DNA of 64,000 nucleotides, from assembly GCF_900101785.1 (NCBI RefSeq), contig NZ_LT629688.1, forward strand, positions 248,001 to 312,000, given 5' to 3'. The notes beneath the pieces were generated by a model. It searched no databases and was not told the origin of the DNA. It saw only the letters and a program-made list of their open reading frames with translations. Both the position numbers and the translations under genes were made by a program. The stretch comes from Auraticoccus monumenti. Lineage in GTDB: Bacteria > Actinomycetota > Actinomycetes > Propionibacteriales > Propionibacteriaceae. This document shows positions 28,388 through 37,494 of the stretch, piece after piece. The first letter of the stretch is position 1. Each line of letters opens with the position of its first letter.

Positions 28388-29659
28388 ATGAACCCCGAGC
28401 CCGACCCCCTCGTCCCCACCCCGGCCCAGCTCCGCTGGCAGCGGCTGCGGATGGGGATGTTCATCCACTTCGGCCTGAACACCTTCGCCGGCCAGGAGTG
28501 GAGCGACGGGACGCTGCCGGCCAGCAGCTTCGACCCCTCCGACCTCGACGCCCGCGACTGGGTCGCCTCGGCGCAGGCCCTCGGGGCCCGCTACCTCGTG
28601 CTCACCGCCAAGCACCACGACGGCTTCTGCCTGTGGCCGACCGCGACCACCGACTACTCGGTGCGCTCCAGCCCCTGGCGCGACGGGCGCGGTGACGTCG
28701 TCGGCGACGTGGCCGAGGCCTGCCGCGAGGCCGGCATCGGTCTCGGCCTGTACCTCTCCCCCTGGGACCGCAACGCCCCCGCCTACGCCGATCCCGAGGC
28801 CTACCGCGACCTCTACTCCCGCCAGCTCACCGAGCTCTGCACCGGCTACGGGGACCTGGTCGAGCTGTGGTTCGACGGCGCCGGCTCGGAGGGCTACCGC
28901 TACGACTGGGAGGCCTTCATGGCCGTCGTGCACCAGCACCAGCCCGGCGCGATGGTGTTCAACATGGGCGAGCCGACCATCCGCTGGGTGGGCAACGAGG
29001 ACGGGCTGGCCACCGACCCGAACCCCTACGTCGTCGCCACCACCGACCTGAACCAGTACAGCGAGGCCTCCGCGGACCTGGGGAGCCGGCGCTACCTGCC
29101 GCCGGAGTGCGACGTGTCGATCCGCCGCGGCTGGTTCTGGCACCCCGACGACGAGCCGAAGACCCTGGAGCACCTGCTGGCCATCCACGAGCGCTCGGTC
29201 GGGCTGGGGGCGAACCTGCTGCTCAACGTGCCACCCACCACCGACGGCCGGATCGACCCCGCCGACGCCGCCCGGCTGGTCGAGCTGGGCGCCGAGCTGG
29301 AGCGACGCTACGGACGTCCCACCGCGACCACGCTGCGGACGTCGGCTCCCGGACCGACCGTGGCCACCGCGCCGGCGCCGACCGTCGTGGACGTCGTCGA
29401 GCTCGCCGAGGACCTCACCGGCGGCCAGCGCGTCACCGGCTTCCGGGTGCGGCACGACGGCGAGGTGCTGGCCTCCGGCTCGACGGTCGGCAGCCAGCGG
29501 CTGGTCCCCGTCCCCCGCCGCGAGGTGGACCGGCTGGAGGTCGAGCTGGACGGGGAGGGCGCCGTGCTGGACTCGGTGCTGCTGCACCACACCGGCGTGG
29601 ACGAGCGCCCGCAGGTCCCCGAGGGCTACGTCGCCCCCACCGAGGCGCCGGAGCACTGA
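28388..29659 (+). CDS. Alpha-L-fucosidase, GH29
   Basis: 423 aa. Removes terminal alpha-L-fucose with retention. Conserved blocks: RMGMFIHFGLNTFAGQEW, YLVLTAKHHDGFCLWPT, and the nucleophile Asp in VELWFDGAG; LGANLLLNVPPTTDGRI ends the barrel. A beta-sandwich of about 90 residues closes the protein. No signal peptide, so it probably acts on imported oligosaccharides in the cytoplasm. ATG 28388 is set by GGAG about 10 nt upstream and by family N-termini. No transporter or fucose pathway genes are adjacent. Confidence 0.92.
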   Translation: MNPEPDPLVPTPAQLRWQRLRMGMFIHFGLNTFAGQEWSDGTLPASSFDPSDLDARDWVASAQALGARYLVLTAKHHDGFCLWPTATTDYSVRSSPWRDGRGDVVGDVAEACREAGIGLGLYLSPWDRNAPAYADPEAYRDLYSRQLTELCTGYGDLVELWFDGAGSEGYRYDWEAFMAVVHQHQPGAMVFNMGEPTIRWVGNEDGLATDPNPYVVATTDLNQYSEASADLGSRRYLPPECDVSIRRGWFWHPDDEPKTLEHLLAIHERSVGLGANLLLNVPPTTDGRIDPADAARLVELGAELERRYGRPTATTLRTSAPGPTVATAPAPTVVDVVELAEDLTGGQRVTGFRVRHDGEVLASGSTVGSQRLVPVPRREVDRLEVELDGEGAVLDSVLLHHTGVDERPQVPEGYVAPTEAPEH

Positions 29660-29894
29660 GCCCCGCCGGTCCCCGACTCGGCCGGTGCCGGCCGTCAGCC
29701 GGCGCGGGTCGCCAGGCGACGCGGAGTGCCGGCCGGCGTCGTCCGCCCGCACGTTCGGAGGGCATGTCGTCGGCCACCGGAGCTCGGGCCGGACCGGCGG
29801 CTCCCGAAGAACCGGCGCAGCGGCACACCAGCCTCGATATGGCGACGGTGCGCTCCTGTGACGGGTTCTCGGAACACGGCGTCCCGGATACGGG

Positions 29895-30794
29895 TCAGCC
29901 GGCTCGACCGGCCCGCCAGTAGCCCATGAACGAGGCGCTGTGGCGGTCCAGGCCGCGCTCCTTGACCAGGTGGCGGCGGATCGTGGCCACCAGACCGGCC
30001 TCGCCGGCCACCCAGACGTAGCGGCCGCCGGCGGCGTCGGCCTCCTCCCACAGCACGTCCTCGGGTGCCACCTCGGCCACCTCGCCGACCGGCGCGACCG
30101 GCTGCGGCAGCGCCACCCCGGCCCACTCCCGGACGGCCTGCTCCAGCACCTCACCGTGCGGACGCCCGTCGCGGGCCAGCCAGGTGACACCCACCCCGGC
30201 GGGGGCGACGAGGTCGAGCGCGTCGGCGTCCGTGGGCACCTCGAGCAGCACCCGGCCGGTGACGTGCCCGGGCAGCCGCTCCATGATGCCGCAGATCGCC
30301 GGGACCGCGGTCTCGTCCCCGACCAGCACCACCTCGGTGGCGGTGCCCGGACGCCAGGCGAAGCCGACCTCGTCCGAACCGGGGACGCCGGCGTCGGGTC
30401 CCACCAGCAGCAGCGGGCTGCCGATCGGCGCGTCCACGGCGAAGGCGCTGGCCGGGCCCTCGGTGCCGTGGCAGGCGAAGTCCACGTCCACCTCGGCCAG
30501 CTCGGGCCGCACCGCCCGCACGGTGTAGGTGCGCATCGGCGGGCGCCGGTCGTCGTCCAGGGCCAGCCACCAGCCGTACCAGTCCTCGCCGGAGGCCAGC
30601 GCGGTGGCCACCTGCTCCTGGTCGGCCAGGACGAGCTTGACCCGCTGGTCCAGGCAGGTGGTGCCGCACTCCCCCAGGTCGGCACCGGTGAAGGTGAGCC
30701 GCAGGAAGCCCGGGCTGAGCTGCTGCCGGGCGACCAGCCGCACCGCGAACGGGCGGTAGGTGGCGGTGCGGACGGGGGTGGTGGTGAGGGTCAT
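29895..30794 (-). CDS. Siderophore-interacting protein (FAD-dependent ferric reductase, ViuB type)
   Basis: 299 aa. Releases iron from imported ferric siderophore by reduction in the cytoplasm. FAD domain with RPPMRTYTVRAVRPE (the RxYTxR motif) and DFACHGTEGPASAFA; the NAD(P)H-binding-like half contains VVLVGDETAVPAICGIM and the C-terminal YWRAGRAG. ATG 30794 overlaps the permease stop (ATGA). It is the last gene of the iron operon, so it should follow the same iron control. Confidence 0.93.
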   Translation of the reverse strand: MTLTTTPVRTATYRPFAVRLVARQQLSPGFLRLTFTGADLGECGTTCLDQRVKLVLADQEQVATALASGEDWYGWWLALDDDRRPPMRTYTVRAVRPELAEVDVDFACHGTEGPASAFAVDAPIGSPLLLVGPDAGVPGSDEVGFAWRPGTATEVVLVGDETAVPAICGIMERLPGHVTGRVLLEVPTDADALDLVAPAGVGVTWLARDGRPHGEVLEQAVREWAGVALPQPVAPVGEVAEVAPEDVLWEEADAAGGRYVWVAGEAGLVATIRRHLVKERGLDRHSASFMGYWRAGRAG

Positions 30795-32899
30795 GTCTTG
30801 ACTCGCATTCTCCAGAGCAACCACAGGAAGTAGGGACAGCCGATCAGGGCGGCGGTGAGCCCGGCGGGGAGCTGGGCCGGGGCGATGACGGTGCGGCCGA
30901 CGGTGTCGGCGACCAGCACCAGCAGCCCTCCGAGCAGGGCGGCGAGAGGGAGCAGCACGGCGTGACGACGCCCGATCAGCATCCGGGCGGCGTGCGGGGC
31001 GACCAGCCCCACGAAGGCGACCACCCCGATCGAGGCGGTGGCGGCCGCGGTGAGCACCAGCGCGGCCACCAGGACCAGCACCCGGGCACGTCCGGTGGCC
31101 ACCCCGAGCACCCTCGGCGTGGTGTCGTCCAGCTGCAGCAGGTCCAGGTCCCGGCGGGTGCCGGCCAGGGCGACCGCGGCCAGCACCAGCGCGACCAGCA
31201 TGGGCACGCTCTGGCCGAAGGTGGCGCCGTAGGTCGACCCACCCAGCCAGGTGATGGCCTTGGCCTGGTTCCAGGGGTCGGTGCGGACCAGCATCAGGGT
31301 GGTCACCGCGGAGGCCCCGGCCCCGACCCCGATCCCGACCAGCACCATCCGCGCCTGGTCGACGCCGTCGCGGGCGGAGAAGCCGAAGACGAGCGCACCG
31401 ACGAGCAGCGCCCCGAGCAGGGCGGCGGTCAGGATCAGCCAGAAGCCCGGGTCGGGGACCACCACGATGACCGCGACCGCGGCCGCGCCGGCCCCGCCGG
31501 AGACGCCGAGGATCCCGGGGTCGGCCAGCGGGTTGCGGGTGACGCCCTGGACCACCGCCCCGGCCAGGGCCAGCGTCGCCCCGGCCAGCACCGCCGCCAG
31601 CACGCGCGGCACCCGGGCGTCGAGGATGATGTCGACCCGGACCGAGGCCGCCCCGCGAAGCCAGTTCCAGACGTCGCCGGTGAGGAGCGTGGCGTCCCCG
31701 AGCAGGGCGCCACCGACCACCCCGGTCACCAGCAGCAGCCCGACCAGCCCGACCAGCAGCCACGGCGCGCGACGCCCGAACGCGGTCCCCGCCCGCATGG
31801 TGACCAGCGAGTCCGCGTCCATCCCGGTCCGCACCGTCTGGGCCAGCGCCACCATGAACACCGCGCCGATCACCGTGGTGACCACGCCGGTGGGCACGCT
31901 CACCCCGCTCAGCGCGCCGAACAGCGCCCGCAGCACGACGTCGGCGGTCAGCACCAGGGCGACCCCGGCGAGGGCGCTCAGCACCACCAGGACGCGGTGC
32001 CGGCGGATCGCCGGCACCCAGCGGCGCAGCAGCCGGACCAGCACCGGGGCGCAGAGACCGACGAAGCCGACCGGGCCGGCCATGGTGACCGACACCGCGG
32101 AGAGCAGCACGGCCAGCACGACCAGCACGGTCTGGGCCAGCCGGACGTTCAGACCGAGCGCGCTGGCGGCGTCCTCACCGAGCTGGAGCAGGTCCAGCCA
32201 GCGACCCAGCACCACGACGGCGACCAGGGCCACGACCAGCACCGGCAGCAGCCGCAGCACGCCGTCCAGCCCGGCCTGTCCCAGCGAGCCGGCCCCCCAG
32301 GCGAAGAGCCCCTGGGTCTGCCAGGGGAAGAGCACGAGCAGCACCGACGTCATCGCCGACAGCCCGAGGGTGACCACGGACCCGGCCAGCACCAGCCGGA
32401 TCGCCGAGGACCCACGGCCCGCGGCCAGCGCGAGCACCACCGCGGCGGTGACCAGGCCACCGGCGAAGGCGACGGCGGCGCTGGAGAAGAGGGGGAGGGT
32501 CAGACCGAGCGCGGCGAAGAGGGTGAGCGCCAGGTGGGCGCCCGCGTTGACCGCCATGGTGTCCGGCGAGGCCAGCGGGTTGCGGGCCACCGACTGCATC
32601 ACCGCCCCGGCCGCACCGAGGGCCAGCCCCACTGCGAGACCGGCCAGCAGCCGCGGCAGCCGGGAGGCCACCACCACGGCGGCGGCCTCCTGGTCACCGG
32701 AGCCGGTGAGCAGCCCGAGCAGGTCAGCCGGACCGATGTCGGCGGTGCCCTGGGTGAGGTGCACGACGGCCACCGTCACCAGCCACCCGACCAGCCCCAG
32801 CAGCGCGAGGGTGGTCGCGGCACCGGCCCTCCGGGAGGGCGCGGCGGACGGTCCGGGGAGGACGTCGCCGGGGCGGGTCGGGGTGGCGGTGGTGGTCAC
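30791..32899 (-). CDS. Fused double FecCD-type siderophore ABC permease
   Basis: 702 aa, about 20 transmembrane segments. Two homologous FecCD halves are joined in tandem: residues about 20-350 and 370-700 each carry the family's RLPR / RVPR entry (ASRLPRLLAGL, DARVPRVLAAVL), the Gly-rich G-x-V-x-Q-x-x-x-RNPLA motif (GAVMQSVARNPLASP, GAVVQGVTRNPLADP) and the FVGL loop. The tandem arrangement is that of FhuB, so no second permease gene is needed. GTG 32899, 7 bp after the binding-protein stop. Confidence 0.95.
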   Translation of the reverse strand: MTTTATPTRPGDVLPGPSAAPSRRAGAATTLALLGLVGWLVTVAVVHLTQGTADIGPADLLGLLTGSGDQEAAAVVVASRLPRLLAGLAVGLALGAAGAVMQSVARNPLASPDTMAVNAGAHLALTLFAALGLTLPLFSSAAVAFAGGLVTAAVVLALAAGRGSSAIRLVLAGSVVTLGLSAMTSVLLVLFPWQTQGLFAWGAGSLGQAGLDGVLRLLPVLVVALVAVVVLGRWLDLLQLGEDAASALGLNVRLAQTVLVVLAVLLSAVSVTMAGPVGFVGLCAPVLVRLLRRWVPAIRRHRVLVVLSALAGVALVLTADVVLRALFGALSGVSVPTGVVTTVIGAVFMVALAQTVRTGMDADSLVTMRAGTAFGRRAPWLLVGLVGLLLVTGVVGGALLGDATLLTGDVWNWLRGAASVRVDIILDARVPRVLAAVLAGATLALAGAVVQGVTRNPLADPGILGVSGGAGAAAVAVIVVVPDPGFWLILTAALLGALLVGALVFGFSARDGVDQARMVLVGIGVGAGASAVTTLMLVRTDPWNQAKAITWLGGSTYGATFGQSVPMLVALVLAAVALAGTRRDLDLLQLDDTTPRVLGVATGRARVLVLVAALVLTAAATASIGVVAFVGLVAPHAARMLIGRRHAVLLPLAALLGGLLVLVADTVGRTVIAPAQLPAGLTAALIGCPYFLWLLWRMRVKT

Positions 32900-32905
32900 G
32901 GCCGG

Positions 32906-33892
32906 TCAGTCCGAGGTGACCTCGGTGGCGATGTCCTGGGCCAGCTGGCCCAGTGACACGGTGCCGCCGTAGAGCCAGATGCCGTCGGCGGCGGGGTGCA
33001 CCCGGCCGGCCTCGACGAAGGGCAGGCCGGTCCAGACGGCGTTGTCGGCCAGGACCGTCTCGACCGGGTCCTCGGTGGTGCTGTCCACCCAGTAGAGGAA
33101 CTCGGTGTCGTCGGGGAGGTTGGTCAGGCCCTCGACGTCGCTGGAGGCCAGGCCGTAGACGGGGTCACCGGCCTCGCTCCAGGCGTCGGTCAGCCCGATC
33201 AGCTCCCCCACCGCGGACGGTGAGGACCCGGCGGCGTGCACCCGGAAGGTGATCGAGTTGGCCTCGGCGTAGGGGTAGGTGAGCACGAACGGCGTGCCCT
33301 CCTTGCCGGCCGAGGCGATGGTGGCCCGCGCCTGCTCCACGGTGGCGTCGAAGTCTGCGGCCAGCTGCTCGGCCTCGGCCTCCTTGCCGAGCAGGGTCCC
33401 GACGGTGGCCTGGTTGGACTTGACCAGCTCGACCAGCCCGTCGGCGGTGGCACCCTTCAGCACCACCACCGGGGCGATCCGCTCCATCTGCTCCATGGCG
33501 TCCTCGGGGATCGAGCCCTCGTCGGCCAGGATCAGGTCCGGCTCCAGCCCGGCGACGCTCTCGATGCTCGGCTCGGTCCGGACGCCGACGTCGGTGACGC
33601 CCTCGCCGAGCTCACCGGCGCTGGACCACAGCCCGTAGCCGTCCACGTCGGCCACCCCGACCGGCTGGACGCCGAGGGTGGTGACGTAGTCGGTGCTCGA
33701 CCACTCCAGGGTGACCACGTCGGTCGCCGGGGCGTCCAGGGTCACCTCCTTGCCGCGGGCGTCGGTGACGGTGATCGCGGCGGCCCCGGAGCCGGCCGGC
33801 TCGGGAGCGGCGTCGGTGGGTGCGTCGGTGGTGCCGCACGCGGTGAGGGCGGTCGCCGCCAGGGCGGCGACGAGCGCGGTGCGCATCTTCAT
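32906..33892 (-). CDS. Iron-siderophore ABC transporter binding lipoprotein
   Basis: 328 aa. Signal peptide with lipobox LTACG; anchored on the outer face of the membrane. FecB/FepB-type fold: ITVTDARGKEVTLDAPATDVVTLEW, then LEPDLILADEGS, a long rigid helix, and GRVHPAADGIWLYGG at the C-terminus. ATG 33892 (MKMRTAL) or the ATG two codons on. The ATPase gene is 87 bp upstream and the permease 7 bp downstream, in one operon. Siderophore specificity is not readable. Confidence 0.93.
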   Translation of the reverse strand: MKMRTALVAALAATALTACGTTDAPTDAAPEPAGSGAAAITVTDARGKEVTLDAPATDVVTLEWSSTDYVTTLGVQPVGVADVDGYGLWSSAGELGEGVTDVGVRTEPSIESVAGLEPDLILADEGSIPEDAMEQMERIAPVVVLKGATADGLVELVKSNQATVGTLLGKEAEAEQLAADFDATVEQARATIASAGKEGTPFVLTYPYAEANSITFRVHAAGSSPSAVGELIGLTDAWSEAGDPVYGLASSDVEGLTNLPDDTEFLYWVDSTTEDPVETVLADNAVWTGLPFVEAGRVHPAADGIWLYGGTVSLGQLAQDIATEVTSD

Positions 33893-33979
33893 GCAGGTGT
33901 CCTTCGGTGGTTCGCGCCGGTCACGTGGACCGGCAGGGTCGACCGCGGTCCCGTGCGGGACCGGCGGCGGGGGTGGGTC

Positions 33980-34834
<855 letters not shown>

Positions 34835-34839
34835 CTAAG

Positions 34840-34858
34840 TAAGGTAAGCCAACACTTG
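34840..34858 (-). promoter_or_regulatory. DtxR/IdeR-like iron box and -10 element of the siderophore operon
   Basis: TAAGGTAAGCCAACACTTG (plus strand) matches the iron-box consensus TTAGGTTAGSCTAACCTAA at 13 of 19 positions. On the minus strand, TACCTT (34846-34841) is a TAnnnT -10 element whose start would fall at the GTG of the ATPase gene. The box overlaps that -10, as expected for repression by Fe-loaded DtxR/IdeR. Confidence 0.7.
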
Positions 34859-34902
34859 GTGCGGGCACCAGCCCGTGTGACGAGCCTCTCGCTGCTCCTG
34901 GG

Positions 34903-36477
34903 TCAGCGCCGGCGGCGCGTCCCGAACAGACCGCGCAGGACCTCCCGCCCCGCCGTGCGTGCCAGCTGGCGCACCAGGGTGTTGCGGCTCAGCTGCTCCA
35001 GCACCGACGGGTCCGCCGAGCGGCCGCCCGGTCGCGGCCGGGGCCCACCCTGCGAGCCGCTCGGCGGCGTCCACTCCTCCGGCTGCGGGGTGACCGGTTC
35101 GGGGGTCTCGCGCTCGACCCGGGCGGCGAGCAGCTCGCGCGCGGACTCCCGGTCCACGGCCTGTCCGTAGCGGGCCATCAGGGCGGACTGCTGGATGCCG
35201 GGCGCCAGCACCTCGGCCGGGGTCGGGCCGATCCGGGAGCGGGGGGCGAACACCGCGGTGCGGGCCACCGGGGTGGGGGCGCCGTCGGGGCCGGTGACGG
35301 TGACCACCGCCTCCCCCGTGCCCAGCGCGGGCAGCACCTCGGTCAGGTCGTAGCGCGAGCGCGGGTAGGTCTCGACCGTCTGCCGCAGCGCCTTGGCCTC
35401 CTTGGGCGTGTGGGCGCGGACCTGGTGCTGGACCCGGGCGCCGAGCTGGGCCAGCACCTCCTCGGAGAGGTCGCGGGGGGACTGGGTGACGAAGAAGACG
35501 CCGACGCCCTTGGACCTGATCAGCCGGACGGTCTGGGTCACCGAGGTGAGGAAGGCCCGGGAGGCGTCGGTGAAGAGGAGGTGGGCCTCGTCGAGGAAGA
35601 ACACCAGCCGCGGCCGGTCGGCGTCCCCCACCTCGGGCAGGGTCTCGAACAGCTCGGCCAGCAGCCACACCATGAAGGTGGAGAACAGCTGCGGGCGGTC
35701 CTGCAGCTCGGGCAGCTCCAGCAGCGAGACGACGCCCGCGCCGTCGGTGGTGGTGCGCATCAGGTCGGCCAGGTCCAGCTCGGGCTCGCCGAAGAACTCG
35801 TCGGCGCCCTGGGCCGCGAGCGCGCTCACCTTGCGCAGGATCACCCCCACCGACGCGGTCGAGAGACCGCCGAGCTGCTTCAGCTCCCCCTTGCCCTCCT
35901 CGCCGGTGAGGTGCTGCAGCACCGCGCGGAGGTCGGTCAGGTCCAGCAGCGGCAGCCCGGTGGTGTCGGCCCAGTGGAAGACGAGGGACAGGGAGGACTC
36001 CTGGGTCTCGTTCAGCTCCAGCACCTTGGCCAGCAGCAGCGGCCCGAAGGAGGTCACCGTGGCCCGGACCGGCACCCCCAGCCCGCGCCCGCCGAGGGCG
36101 AGGAACTCCACCGGGGTGGCCGCCGGGGCCCACTCCTGGCCGAGCCGGGACGTCCGCGCACGCAGCCGCTCCGACTCCTGGGCGGGCACGGCCAGGCCGG
36201 ACAGGTCGCCCTTGATGTCGGCGGCGAAGACGGGCACGCCCGCGGCCGAGAGCTGCTCGGCCAGCACCTGCAGGGTGACGGTCTTCCCGGTGCCGGTGGC
36301 GCCGCAGACCAGGCCGTGCCGGTTGAGCATCCGCAGCGGCAGGCGGATGCGGGCGTCGGTCACCGCGGCGTCGGCCTCGGCCAGGACGCCGAGCTCGATC
36401 GAGGGCTCGTCGAAGGTGTAGCCGTCCCGGACGACGGCCACGGTGTCGGCGGCGGAGGCGGCGGGGGAGGGCTCCAT
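34903..36477 (-). CDS. HerA-like ATPase (DUF853 / YjgR family)
   Basis: 524 aa cytosolic P-loop ATPase of the HerA/FtsK class. Walker A GATGTGKTVTLQVLA, Walker B PRLVFFLDEAHLLF, then RSKGVGVFFVTQSPRDLSEEVLAQLGARVQHQVRAHTPKE. A disordered Pro/Arg-rich linker at about 455-495 leads to a basic C-terminal helix. In archaea HerA works with NurA in end resection; no NurA gene is present, and the bacterial DUF853 role is unsettled. ATG 36477; a GTG 6 bases upstream is possible. The preceding operon lies 69 bp downstream. Confidence 0.9.
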   Translation of the reverse strand: MEPSPAASAADTVAVVRDGYTFDEPSIELGVLAEADAAVTDARIRLPLRMLNRHGLVCGATGTGKTVTLQVLAEQLSAAGVPVFAADIKGDLSGLAVPAQESERLRARTSRLGQEWAPAATPVEFLALGGRGLGVPVRATVTSFGPLLLAKVLELNETQESSLSLVFHWADTTGLPLLDLTDLRAVLQHLTGEEGKGELKQLGGLSTASVGVILRKVSALAAQGADEFFGEPELDLADLMRTTTDGAGVVSLLELPELQDRPQLFSTFMVWLLAELFETLPEVGDADRPRLVFFLDEAHLLFTDASRAFLTSVTQTVRLIRSKGVGVFFVTQSPRDLSEEVLAQLGARVQHQVRAHTPKEAKALRQTVETYPRSRYDLTEVLPALGTGEAVVTVTGPDGAPTPVARTAVFAPRSRIGPTPAEVLAPGIQQSALMARYGQAVDRESARELLAARVERETPEPVTPQPEEWTPPSGSQGGPRPRPGGRSADPSVLEQLSRNTLVRQLARTAGREVLRGLFGTRRRR

Positions 36478-36605
36478 GAGCACAGCGTGGCACAGGCCAC
36501 GGGGCCGTCGACGGGTGCGACCCCGGTCGCCGGGCTGTCAGACTTCTGGCCAAATCGTTAGGTTCTCGTGGCTGGGCCGCAGCGCCCAGCCACTACAGTT
36601 GCGCC

Positions 36606-36899
36606 GTGATCTTCAAGCGCGTCGGCGACGTCCGCCCCTACCCGGATCACGGGTACGCCCAGAAGCAGTGGGCCGCGATCGCGCCGCACCAGGTCCGTCT
36701 GGACCAGCTGGTCACCACCAAGCGCACCCTGGACCTCGAGGCCCTGCTCGAGGAGGACTCCACCTTCTACGGCGACCTCTTCGCCCACGTCGTCTCCTGG
36801 CAGGGCGAGATGTACCTCGAGGACGGCCTGCACCGCGCCCTGCGCGCGGCCCTGCAGCAGCGCCAGACCATGCACGCACGGGTGCTGGAGCTGAGCTGA
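36606..36899 (+). CDS. Small conserved actinobacterial protein, ParB-fold-like, often labelled VapB-type
   Basis: 97 aa. Strongly conserved-looking throughout: VGDVRPYPDHGY, then QVRLDQLVTTKRTLDLEALL and VVSWQGEMYLEDGLHRALRAAL. The last block (a DG-x-HR after a strand, then a helix) resembles the ParB/sulfiredoxin core motif DGHHR. Public annotations commonly call this family a type II VapB antitoxin, but no toxin gene lies beside it. GTG 36606 with a low-GC promoter-like stretch upstream. It precedes the LytR_C gene by 73 bp, a conserved pairing. Confidence 0.7.
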   Translation: MIFKRVGDVRPYPDHGYAQKQWAAIAPHQVRLDQLVTTKRTLDLEALLEEDSTFYGDLFAHVVSWQGEMYLEDGLHRALRAALQQRQTMHARVLELS

Positions 36900-36972
36900 G
36901 CCGCAGGACCGACGGGGCCGGGAGCCGGCCGACGACCACGAGCCCCTGGCGGGGCAGGAGCACGGAGGACCG

Positions 36973-37491
36973 ATGAGCGCCGGACAGGTGTGGCGGCTGG
37001 TGCGCACCCCGCTCACCCTGCTCGTGCTGCTCGGCCTGCTGGGCTTCGGCGCGTACTGGGGCTACGAGAACGTGATGAAGCCACCGCCCCCCGCCCCGGT
37101 GGAGCCCTGCGTCCCGCAGGAGGTGGAGGACGAGCTGGAGTCCTCCCAGGTGACGGTGCGGGTGTTCAACGGCGGCGCCGAGCGCGGCAAGGCCGCCGAG
37201 GTGGGCCAGGCCCTGGAGGCGGCCGGCTTCAACGTGCGCTCGGTGGGCAACACCGACGAGGCGGTCACCGTGACCACCGTGGTGGGCGTCTCCGCCGAGG
37301 ACCCCGCCGTGGAGCTGACCCTCGGCCAGTTCCAGGACGCCGAGGTGCGCCCCGACAGCCGCGCGGACGGCACCGTGGACGTCCTGCTCGGCTCGGAGTA
37401 CGACGGCATGGTCGAGGACGCCCCGGAGTCCATCGAGATCGAGGGCGACTCGGTCTGCCTGCCGGCCACCCCCACCCCGGCGGCCGGCTGA
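36973..37491 (+). CDS. Membrane-anchored LytR C-terminal domain protein
   Basis: 172 aa. One N-terminal membrane helix (about 10-31, LTLLVLLGLLGFGAYWGY), a Pro-rich neck, then a LytR_C domain facing outward: VTVRVFNGGAERGKAAEVGQALEAAGFNVRSVGN. LytR_C domains occur on LytR-CpsA-Psr cell-wall ligases; alone they probably bind wall or wall-linking partners. A clear GGAGGACC precedes the ATG. Likely in one transcript with the small gene upstream. Confidence 0.88.
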   Translation: MSAGQVWRLVRTPLTLLVLLGLLGFGAYWGYENVMKPPPPAPVEPCVPQEVEDELESSQVTVRVFNGGAERGKAAEVGQALEAAGFNVRSVGNTDEAVTVTTVVGVSAEDPAVELTLGQFQDAEVRPDSRADGTVDVLLGSEYDGMVEDAPESIEIEGDSVCLPATPTPAAG

Positions 37492-37494
37492 GCC

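Noticed and set aside
27721-28482. Minus-strand 253-codon frame across the small-ORF region
   Set aside because: Runs through a terminator hairpin and into the fucosidase start; composition is shadow-like.
29660-29894. Possible small gene between fucosidase and the iron operon
   Set aside because: Short frames lack ribosome sites and family resemblance.
30962-32956. Plus-strand frames opposite the siderophore permease
   Set aside because: His/Gln/Gly-rich mirror of membrane codons; not a gene.
36606-36899. Type II toxin-antitoxin locus
   Set aside because: No toxin gene is adjacent; the neighbour is a LytR_C membrane protein.
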